Shown piece after piece: positions 1 to 5,478 of a stretch of DNA of 7,738 nt. Each line of letters opens with the position of its first letter. The stretch's first letter is position 1. Origin of the DNA: Planctomycetaceae bacterium (GTDB lineage Bacteria > Planctomycetota > Planctomycetia > Pirellulales > Thermoguttaceae). The DNA lies in the NCBI GenBank assembly GCA_031282385.1, contig JAITDV010000610.1, forward strand, positions 1 through 7,738. The letters run 5' to 3'. Under the pieces are notes generated by a model. That model saw only the letters and a list, made by a program, of their open reading frames with translations. It was not told the DNA's origin and did not search any database. A program made the position numbers and the translations under genes.

Positions 1-223
1 TACATCAACGCAACAAAAAAACTACAACGAAAAACCGCCTTTAACTCCTCCGAGACCACCCCTAACCCCTCCGAAGGAGGGGAATAAGAAGACCCCTCCG
101 AAGGAGGCGAATAAGAAGAAGCATCCGAGTGAGGCGAATAAGGAGACGCCTCCTTCGGAGACGAATATTCCCCTCCTTCGGAGGGGGCAGGGGTGGTCTC
201 CTACAGGTTAGCGAAAAGGTCTA
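1..223 (+). mobile_element. MITE-like palindromic element, copy 1 (left end outside window)
   Basis: This is a non-coding repeat homologous to the element at 5075-5216 but in the opposite orientation. Positions 181-223 match the reverse complement of 5075-5117 at 42 of 43 bases by eye, and positions 1-72 match the other half with only a few differences. The right end is the terminal repeat AGGTTAGCGAAAAGGTCTA at 205-223, ending in TA. By comparison with copy 2, roughly 25 bases of the left end, including the other terminal repeat, lie before the window. Where copy 2 has a 5-base loop, copy 1 has about 107 extra bases made of short palindromic units. No transposase is encoded, so any movement would need an enzyme supplied elsewhere. 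The MITE label is inferred from structure and copy number. Confidence 0.75.
52..200. repeat. Compound nested palindrome inside element copy 1
   Basis: Three layers of inverted repeat nest around one centre. The outer arms at 52-72 and 180-200 match at 19 of 21 bases. The middle arms at 66-86 and 166-186 are perfect 21-base inverted copies. The inner arms at 96-109 and 147-160 are a perfect 14-base pair. The middle arms and the inner left arm also contain small palindromes of their own (CCTCC-GAA-GGAGG at 68-80 and 95-107, and CCTCC-TTC-GGAGG at 172-184). The left half reads as imperfect direct units of about 27 bp (starting near 66, 93 and 122), each a palindrome followed by GAATAAGAAGA-like sequence. 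It could form a large cruciform in DNA or a very stable hairpin in RNA read through from the gene ending at 362. Confidence 0.85.
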
Positions 224-226
224 TTC

Positions 227-330
227 TAAACTGTTCACACTTTAAATTTCTGCGACCTTCGCAAGCTTGTCTATCGGAAAGCCTGCTATTGCGCTTATGC
301 GTTGCCGAATTCTAAAGTGCGTTCGGTATC
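227..330 (+). repeat. TAAACTGTTCACA repeat family, member A
   Basis: About 104 bp starting 3 bases after the TA that ends element copy 1. It begins TAAACTGTTCACACTTTAAA and aligns without gaps to members B (4726-4829) and C (4958-5061) over about the first 60 columns. Columns 35-61 can form a hairpin: GCAAGCTT pairs with AAGCCTGC at 7 of 8 positions, leaving an 11-base loop. The far end (307-330) is an imperfect inverted copy of the first 24 bases, with about 16 of 24 matching. It lies 32 bp downstream of the stop of the transglutaminase-like gene. It contains no convincing open reading frame. Function is unknown; it could be an old small mobile element or a structured RNA element. Confidence 0.5.
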
Positions 331-361
331 GTTACGTATTTTTTTGTTTTAAATTGAACTG

Positions 362-2254
362 TTAATTTGCTCCCACAGGCGGTGCTCCCAGAATGAATTT
401 TATAGGAAGCCTGTGAGGGACAACAAGCCAACGAAGTTGACCGCTGGGAGTTACCTCGTAACCATACATAATCGCCACAACAGCTTTATCATAGAAATCC
501 TCAGGTGAAATATATTCAGTACCATAAGATGGATCAAGATATTTACCAGCATAGTGTATGACTGCATGATTGGTAAATGCCTTTTGTGAAGGTGCAGACG
601 TTCCGCTGTTTTGACCCGGTAATGTATTTTTATTTAAAAAATCCCCATACTTTTTATCTGCCGGTTCAGGAACCATATCTGGGATTGGGGTTGGAGGAGT
701 CTGAAGTGAAAAATCAAATTTATTATAATCGGATGTAGGTGTAGGAACCTGGTTTTCAAAATCTTTGATAATAAACCCCGAAAAAGGCGGACGCGGGTTC
801 GCAACTACGAAGTCAATATCTGCCGCCCCATTCATCTTACATGCCATATAAAACAAAGCAGCCCAAGCACCGCATCTGCCCGTCCCCAAAGAACTTTTCA
901 ATAAATCGTTAACAGTCTCCGCATTTTCCGTGAAAGTAGTCCCCGGTTTGTAATAGTACAATAATCTGGAGAAATCTTTCGTTGTCTCATTCCAAGCCTT
1001 GACATCAAGCGTCTTAAAAATATCCCATGTCTTATCAACAGACAAATTGGGTGTAGTTGCGCCTTTATTTGAACATGCCCAATGTACAACCGACCTGTAA
1101 GGTGTATAGAATAAGTCTGGACTGGATGTGAGGCAGACGTAAATGGGATTTTTACTCGTTCCGGCTTTTTCCCAACCAAGCTCCTTTTTACCGGGGTTAG
1201 GAAATTTAAACTGCCAGTCTAATGCAAATGGATTGAAGAAGTCAGTTTTTACTGCAAATGAATTATCTGCATTGATATTTGAAATTGATATTTTTGAATT
1301 GGCAATAGTAACGTTTGTTTCTGGAATGTTAATTTCGTCATTTCCAACAGAACGAACACTAAATGAATTTCCAGCAGTACCGTTTTCAACATCCCATTCG
1401 GCTTCCTTTATCCGCAATGTTTTTTTTCCTGTAGCATTGGCACTATATAAATACGGACAAGGTTGCAATGGATTACTTGTCATATCCCGTTTCCAGTGAG
1501 GTTCGGGATAATTACCATTTCCGTTATCCTGCACAACATCCCAACCGTTTCCAAAAGTTACTTTGCTCAATTTTAGAACTAACCACGGAGTCGCTAAAGG
1601 AAGACCGCCTGGTGATGTACCTGCTCCGTGAGTGTAATCCATAGTAAAGTCGCTGCCTTTTTTGGTACCAACATATTCAATTGTTCCCCACACTTGAGTT
1701 GCGGGCGTGTTATCGTCTGTATTTTGATCAGCATCAAAATACATAAAATCAATATAGTGATTTCCGGCTGTTGCCACAGTAATCAACTTGTCAATATCAC
1801 CTTCGCCGCGCATTCGTTCTTCGCCAGTTCCAAATGTAGGGTTGCCGCCCGCATCAATTGTTACGGCGGTAACATCCAAATCAGTAATCAAAATCGCACT
1901 CGTAAGTCCGACTTGTGAATCTGCTAATACTATACAACCGCCGCGAACTCTTATGACCGTATCGGCTTCTGTTGTCGTGAAACTTGCACGGCACACAAAA
2001 CCTTTCCAATTCCCATTTACAGTCATATCAATCGGTGAACGCATAAAACATGGGTAAAAAGTATTTTCCATACTGGCATTAGGATGAGGTTCTTTTTTAC
2101 CTTCTTTTGTTTTAACAGTTTTGTCAATTTGCTCTGCATTAACTGCATTTTCTGTTAAAAATTTTTCACAATTTACACAATAAAAAGTGAAAATCACTGC
2201 CAACATTACCAGACACTTTCTCAAATGTCCCGAAACATAAAAATCTGCCAACAT
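362..2254 (-). CDS. Exported protein with C-terminal transglutaminase-like domain
   Basis: A 630-residue protein. The N-terminus has positive residues (R12, K13) followed by a hydrophobic stretch at about 14-29, consistent with a signal peptide or membrane anchor. A Lys/Glu-rich linker spans about 40-60. Residues 65-340 are rich in Asn, Gly, Thr and alternating hydrophobic positions, suggesting beta-sandwich modules that I do not recognise. The C-terminal region from about 365 looks like the transglutaminase-like papain fold: Cys461 in GRCGAWAALF, His563 in FTNHAVIHY and Asp574 in YLDPSYG are spaced and embedded as a Cys-His-Asp catalytic triad. Members of that fold act as proteases, amidases or cross-linking enzymes, so the reaction and substrate here are unknown. 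A Pro-rich insert lies between Cys and His (about 486-560). The start is supported by AAGGAG on the minus strand, 9 bases before the ATG. It is probably the second gene of a two-gene unit with the DUF4159 gene 64 bp upstream. Confidence 0.85.
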   Translation of the reverse strand: MLADFYVSGHLRKCLVMLAVIFTFYCVNCEKFLTENAVNAEQIDKTVKTKEGKKEPHPNASMENTFYPCFMRSPIDMTVNGNWKGFVCRASFTTTEADTVIRVRGGCIVLADSQVGLTSAILITDLDVTAVTIDAGGNPTFGTGEERMRGEGDIDKLITVATAGNHYIDFMYFDADQNTDDNTPATQVWGTIEYVGTKKGSDFTMDYTHGAGTSPGGLPLATPWLVLKLSKVTFGNGWDVVQDNGNGNYPEPHWKRDMTSNPLQPCPYLYSANATGKKTLRIKEAEWDVENGTAGNSFSVRSVGNDEINIPETNVTIANSKISISNINADNSFAVKTDFFNPFALDWQFKFPNPGKKELGWEKAGTSKNPIYVCLTSSPDLFYTPYRSVVHWACSNKGATTPNLSVDKTWDIFKTLDVKAWNETTKDFSRLLYYYKPGTTFTENAETVNDLLKSSLGTGRCGAWAALFYMACKMNGAADIDFVVANPRPPFSGFIIKDFENQVPTPTSDYNKFDFSLQTPPTPIPDMVPEPADKKYGDFLNKNTLPGQNSGTSAPSQKAFTNHAVIHYAGKYLDPSYGTEYISPEDFYDKAVVAIMYGYEVTPSGQLRWLVVPHRLPIKFILGAPPVGAN

Positions 2255-2263
2255 TTTTAACCT

Positions 2264-2269
2264 CTCCTT
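2264..2269 (-). promoter_or_regulatory. Shine-Dalgarno site of the transglutaminase-like gene
   Basis: On the minus strand the sequence before the ATG reads AAGGAGAGGTTAAAAATG, giving a near-consensus AAGGAG with 9 bases to the start codon. It fixes the start at 2254. The other two genes in the window have no comparable site. Confidence 0.75.
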
Positions 2270-2300
2270 TTAAATTTGAAATTTACCCAAACACTCGTAA

Positions 2301-2314
2301 ACGAAAAAGGTCTA
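2301..2314 (+). repeat. Possible solo terminal end of the MITE-like element
   Basis: ACGAAAAAGGTCTA lies in the 64-bp spacer between the two exported-protein genes. It resembles the terminal repeat GCGAAAAGGTCTA at 211-223, with one extra A, and ends in the same GGTCTA. The match is short and A-rich, so chance is a real alternative; no internal element sequence accompanies it. Confidence 0.25.
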
Positions 2315-2318
2315 TTTT

Positions 2319-4712
2319 TTATTTTTCCAATACGTAAAGTAATACATTTATGGAAAGACGCAGAGCAGAATCTCTGGCGTAACCGCGGCACTCAAGCGTC
2401 CCCGCACTCTCAAGCGCACAACTAATATCATTCGGCGAAAAAATAACCGCCCAACGATCATTCACCTTCATTCCATAAAGCTCCGGTTCAACACTGCGTT
2501 TTTGGGACGTTGTCGGCTTACCCGGTACACGCTCCGGTATTCGCAACTCCAACGTCTTGATCACATAACCTCCGTATTTGTCAGATAACAATAAATCATC
2601 CGCTTGCACCGGCAACATTACATCACCCGCAAATATCTCTTTCATCTCCGCCAAAAAAGAATCCGTAAACGCTTTCGACGAACAAATTGAATTAACATAC
2701 AAAAAACCGCCTGACAATAAATATTTTCTTAAGTTGTTCCGTTCTTCTTTTGTAAACTTAAATTTGTTTCTTCCGTGCATGAAATAAATCGGATAGTCAA
2801 AAAAATTCTTGCCCGCCACGCTTACTAACTTTGCCCGCGACTCAACAGGAAATCCAATATTCAATTCCGACCAATTAAGTAAGTTCGGAACCGCTCTCGG
2901 CGCAATATTTGATCCGCCTCCATGCTCCAAAACTGCCGCAAATATTCGACCTCGCCGCATTTCTTCTACATCGGTTTTACTTGAATCTTTTGCAACTTGA
3001 TCTTTGGTACGCAACTCTCGATTGGTCGCATACGCAAGTATATTCAGACCTATTCCCACTCCCGCGTCCACTTGACGTTGAACCACAACCGGATACGCAC
3101 CGTCACGTTGAAATATCTTTGCCAACTCCCAAAGACACGAAACCGACGGTTGTTCGATTTTACCGAATTTATCGCGAACCGGCGGAATATAAACTACACT
3201 CGTCCGACAACCAAAATTTATTCCCTCTATCGGACGAATTTGATCCGGTTCAATAACTACATCCGCAGACCAAATCGGATGTGATTGATCAAGAAGTGAG
3301 AGTTGATACTCCGGCTCAGGCAACGTCCGACGCATTAACTCGCGAAAACCCGTGTCAAATGATTTGTCATTAGATTGCGCTTCCGCCAATATAAAACCGC
3401 CTTGATCAAGATAACTTCGCAACTTGCGTACAAGTAATCGCCGCTCCTTGTCGGACGAAGGCAACGGTGAATTGTTACCGGAAAAATATAGTACCGGCGA
3501 CTGCAAAAAATCATCAACACTCGCACGATTGACATCAACTATTTGCCACGTCAAATCCAATTTCCAACGTTGTTCTGTATGAAATGTGAGATTATTTACA
3601 TCGTTTGGATGTAGATTCCATGATTCATCTTCGCCGTATTGCATTTTGGCAAGCAAGACCGGACGGCGACCTTTGGAAAGAAAAAGCAACGCCATTGCAG
3701 TTTGCGAATCAATTAAACTGCCTTCACGCCAACTACCGTCAACCTTGTCCCGTAAACTCAACAACTTGTCCGTCCCTTCACGATACCAATCGTGGTTACC
3801 AATGAATCGTTGGTTTGTCATTCTGCCGACTCGTTCAAGCGCGTAAAGATAATAATATAGATACGTGCCGTCCATTCCGGGATTTTTTGAAACGGAAAAA
3901 TGGTCTGCAATCCATTTGAAACCCAACTTCAATTTTTCCGCTGCCATTTTGTTATGTTGTTTGAAACAAAATATCTTTTCTCCTTCAACTGTTGCCGAAC
4001 CTTTTTCAAGAACGCCGGACGTTATTATCAAACTCGCCAACCCCGCACAAGTCATACTCCCACGATGATCCGTGCTGCCTTTGCCGGAATCGGACGGAAT
4101 ATAACCCCACGAACCTGTTGAAGGAAAACCTACATTTTGAGTATCACTCCAGTAACGATAAGCACGCCGCCAAGTATCGTTGTTGACTTTTACGCCGACA
4201 CGCTCCGCCTCATAAAGAGCAAGTATAGAAAACTGCGAATTAGACAAATCTGTTCGTTGGCTGCCGGATGTATAATCCCAACCGCCATCATGCGGACTGC
4301 CTTTCAAATGAATCTGATTTTTCTCAAGCAACGCTACATTTTTACTAATCAAACCTCTGTCCCGAACCGGATCAACAAGACAAAACGCCATCGTTTGAAG
4401 AGCTATTGAATAGTTTCTACCCGCTTTGTCGCCAGCAAATGCACGCAAAAAATTCATGCCGCTTTGGACTATTTTAGAATCACGCGGCTCACCGCAACTA
4501 ACAAGCGCAAGTATCACAAGCGCCGTCGCACCGCAACGTTCTTCTCCAGATGATTCATCCCAGTTGCCGTTAGGTTTTTGGCGGTTTTTTAGAAATTGTT
4601 TTCCTTGTTCTATTGCAAGCCGGACTTGTTGCGGGTCAATATCTTGAGGATAAACTGTCTGAACAGTTACCCAAAATAACACAAAAAACAAAAAAAATTT
4701 ACACACCGCCAT
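2319..4712 (-). CDS. Exported alpha-toroid protein with tandem DUF4159-type modules
   Basis: A 797-residue protein. Residues 1-23 form a signal peptide-like segment (Lys5, then FFLFFVLFWVTV). Residues about 26-350 carry repeated helical motifs of the terpenoid cyclase/prenyltransferase toroid superfamily, with recurring Gly-Trp turns such as NGNWDES (48-54), DGGWDYTS (142-149), GSWGYIPS (200-207) and DGSWREGS (325-332). There is no DxDD-type motif of squalene-hopene cyclase, so cyclase activity is unlikely. Two related modules follow, about 384-565 and 586-796, each with a hydrophobic strand, an ERRxLxRKLRSYLxxGGF-like helix-strand and a late SxxxLWEL or SPNDISCALE element. The second is the better DUF4159 match; this family has a class I glutamine amidotransferase-like fold and no established reaction. 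The combination is common in Planctomycetota. The ATG at 4712 is chosen because it gives the signal peptide; no Shine-Dalgarno is visible. The adjoining downstream gene also encodes an exported protein. Confidence 0.85.
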   Translation of the reverse strand: MAVCKFFLFFVLFWVTVQTVYPQDIDPQQVRLAIEQGKQFLKNRQKPNGNWDESSGEERCGATALVILALVSCGEPRDSKIVQSGMNFLRAFAGDKAGRNYSIALQTMAFCLVDPVRDRGLISKNVALLEKNQIHLKGSPHDGGWDYTSGSQRTDLSNSQFSILALYEAERVGVKVNNDTWRRAYRYWSDTQNVGFPSTGSWGYIPSDSGKGSTDHRGSMTCAGLASLIITSGVLEKGSATVEGEKIFCFKQHNKMAAEKLKLGFKWIADHFSVSKNPGMDGTYLYYYLYALERVGRMTNQRFIGNHDWYREGTDKLLSLRDKVDGSWREGSLIDSQTAMALLFLSKGRRPVLLAKMQYGEDESWNLHPNDVNNLTFHTEQRWKLDLTWQIVDVNRASVDDFLQSPVLYFSGNNSPLPSSDKERRLLVRKLRSYLDQGGFILAEAQSNDKSFDTGFRELMRRTLPEPEYQLSLLDQSHPIWSADVVIEPDQIRPIEGINFGCRTSVVYIPPVRDKFGKIEQPSVSCLWELAKIFQRDGAYPVVVQRQVDAGVGIGLNILAYATNRELRTKDQVAKDSSKTDVEEMRRGRIFAAVLEHGGGSNIAPRAVPNLLNWSELNIGFPVESRAKLVSVAGKNFFDYPIYFMHGRNKFKFTKEERNNLRKYLLSGGFLYVNSICSSKAFTDSFLAEMKEIFAGDVMLPVQADDLLLSDKYGGYVIKTLELRIPERVPGKPTTSQKRSVEPELYGMKVNDRWAVIFSPNDISCALESAGTLECRGYARDSALRLSINVLLYVLEK

Positions 4713-4725
4713 CCCAAAATTTCTA

Positions 4726-4829
4726 TAAACTGTTCACAATCTAAATTTCACTCTTCATCGCCTGTTTATCTATCAAAAAACAGGCTTTGACGCTCTTGAC
4801 TCATAAAATTTATTGTACGAGCCGTACAC
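4726..4829 (+). repeat. TAAACTGTTCACA repeat family, member B
   Basis: It begins TAAACTGTTCACAATCTAAA and aligns with member A over the whole hairpin region. Its hairpin is the best of the three: GCCTGTTT at 4760-4767 pairs perfectly with AAACAGGC at 4777-4784. Its far end (about 4804-4829) contains AAATTTATTGTACG, an imperfect inverted copy of its start. On the minus strand the conserved core ends only 13 bases before the ATG of the DUF4159 gene, so this repeat makes up the immediate 5' leader of that gene and could affect its expression. Confidence 0.5.
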
Positions 4830-4833
4830 AATA
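4811..4833. repeat. Imperfect inverted repeat around GTACG-AGC-CGTAC
   Basis: TATTGTACG and CGTACACAATA face each other across AGC. The 5-bp core arms (4815-4819 and 4823-4827) are perfect, and the outer TATT/AATA pair after a 2-base bulge. It overlaps the far end of repeat member B, about 100 bp upstream of the DUF4159 gene start. It could be a regulator site or simply part of the repeat. Confidence 0.35.
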
Positions 4834-4886
4834 AAGATTTTTTTGATTCTTTAATTGCATACAAAAATTAAAATACTCACCAACTA

Positions 4887-4900
4887 TCTACTATAGTAGA
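4887..4900. promoter_or_regulatory. Perfect 14-bp palindrome, candidate operator
   Basis: TCTACTATAGTAGA is a perfect palindrome with no spacer. It lies between repeat members B and C, about 175 bp upstream of the DUF4159 gene start. Perfect two-fold symmetry of this size in a spacer is compatible with binding of a dimeric repressor. No regulator is encoded in the window, so the role is unproven. Confidence 0.4.
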
Positions 4901-4948
4901 AATTCCGCAACATTTCACGCGAATATAAAATTCACTTGAAACGGTAAT

Positions 4949-4976
4949 ATTATATTTTAAACTGTTCACACTTTAA
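4949..4976 (-). promoter_or_regulatory. Weak candidate promoter towards the DUF4159 gene
   Basis: On the minus strand TATAAT (4949-4954) is preceded, after 16 bases, by TTAAAG (4971-4976), a poor -35 match. The spacer and -35 fall in the conserved start of repeat member C. It would give a leader of about 230 bases containing the palindrome and repeat member B. A/T-rich DNA makes such matches common. Confidence 0.22.
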
Positions 4977-5061
4977 CCTTCCTTTACATTCGTCCGTTTT
5001 CCGATAAGTAAGCAGGCAACAGTAAACGAAATTAAAGGTAACTATTCAGCCGCATGTTTTT
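4958..5061 (+). repeat. TAAACTGTTCACA repeat family, member C
   Basis: It begins TAAACTGTTCACACTTTAAC, identical to member A over 19 bases. The hairpin columns (4992-5018) match members A and B in length, with GTCCGTTT opposite AAGCAGGC giving seven pairs of eight if G-T wobbles are allowed. Beyond that, similarity to A and B is weak, so the right boundary is approximate. It lies just before element copy 2. Confidence 0.4.
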
Positions 5062-5074
5062 TGTCGGCAACAAT

Positions 5075-5216
5075 TAGACCTTTTCGCTAACCTGTAGGAG
5101 ACCACCCCTGACCCCTCATTCGGAAGGGTTAAGGGTGGTCTCGGAGGAGTTAAAGGCGGTTTTTGTTGTAGGTTTTTTGTTGCGTTGATATATTTTTAGG
5201 TTAGAGAAAAGGTCTA
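5075..5216 (-). mobile_element. MITE-like palindromic element, copy 2 (complete, 138 bp plus TA ends)
   Basis: Terminal inverted repeats TAGACCTTTTCGCTAACCT (5075-5093) and its complement at 5198-5216 differ at one base. The symmetry extends two more bases on each side (AT), giving 20 of 21 matches. Both ends carry TA, as expected if a TA target is duplicated on insertion, the habit of the IS630/Tc1-mariner group. Inside is a strong hairpin with arms at 5098-5117 and 5123-5142 (17 of 20 matching) around a 5-base loop. No coding capacity. Copy 1 at the window start is the same element inverted. The family assignment rests only on the ends. Confidence 0.75.
5098..5142. repeat. Internal hairpin of element copy 2
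   Basis: GAGACCACCCCTGACCCCTC pairs with GAAGGGTTAAGGGTGGTCTC at 17 of 20 positions around the loop ATTCG. Two of the three mismatches (C-A type on one strand) become G-T wobbles on the other strand, so stems form on both transcripts. Without a T-run it is not a standard terminator, but it may stall polymerase or protect RNA ends between transketolase and the DUF4159 gene. Confidence 0.7.
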
Positions 5217-5478
5217 ATATTGTCTTAAATTCACCATCGAAAGGATAAGGGCATAAGGCGCACTGGGGAGAACGTTGTCTGCTACTAATGGGAAATTGGA
5301 TAATAAGGGTTGTTTACTTTAAAACGCTGCGTTTTTGTCTGCTTTGTTCCCATTCCCTAAACCCTTTTTCCTAAACAATTGAATCCCGTAACTGAATATA
5401 GTTACATTGAAGTAAGGACAGTTTAAAAGGAGTGTTTTGCAAAAATGTGATTTGAAAACTCGGTGTTAAGTTTTTTTG

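Larger units (their letters stand above)
4713..5478. other. Gene-free 766-bp spacer between tkt and the DUF4159 gene
   Basis: No convincing coding sequence is present on either strand. From low to high coordinate it holds repeat members B and C, an imperfect inverted repeat at 4811-4833, a perfect palindrome at 4887-4900, and element copy 2 at 5075-5216. The stretch 5217-5478 downstream of transketolase has only small hairpins: AAAACG/CGTTTT at 5321-5335 and GTAACT/AGTTAC at 5388-5405. Neither is followed by a T-run on the minus strand, so no clear intrinsic terminator for transketolase was found. Confidence 0.8.

Noticed and set aside
66..146. Direct units of about 27 bp that could suggest a CRISPR array or minisatellite
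   Set aside because: There are only about three units, they are contiguous without distinct spacers, each is itself palindromic, and the block lies inside a mobile-element hairpin.
1143..1499. Plus-strand open frame of 118 codons
   Set aside because: It lies fully antisense to the transglutaminase-like gene, has no recognisable motif and is explained as a shadow of that gene.
2909..3284. Overlapping plus-strand open frames of about 95-115 codons
   Set aside because: They lie antisense to the DUF4159 gene, overlap each other in different frames and show no domain or signal.
2319..4712. Annotation of the toroid protein as squalene-hopene cyclase
   Set aside because: The catalytic DxDD-type motif is missing, a signal peptide is present and the C-terminal half is of DUF4159 type.
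5321..5336. AAAACG-CTG-CGTTTT hairpin with a T-run as a terminator for tkt
   Set aside because: The stem is only 6 bp and mostly A-T. The T-run is on the plus strand, whereas tkt is transcribed on the minus strand, about 145 bp upstream of this point.
5287..5364. AATGGGAA/TTCCCATT and AAGGGTT/AACCCTT inverted pairs downstream of tkt
   Set aside because: The arms are far apart and interleaved rather than nested, and short enough to arise by chance.
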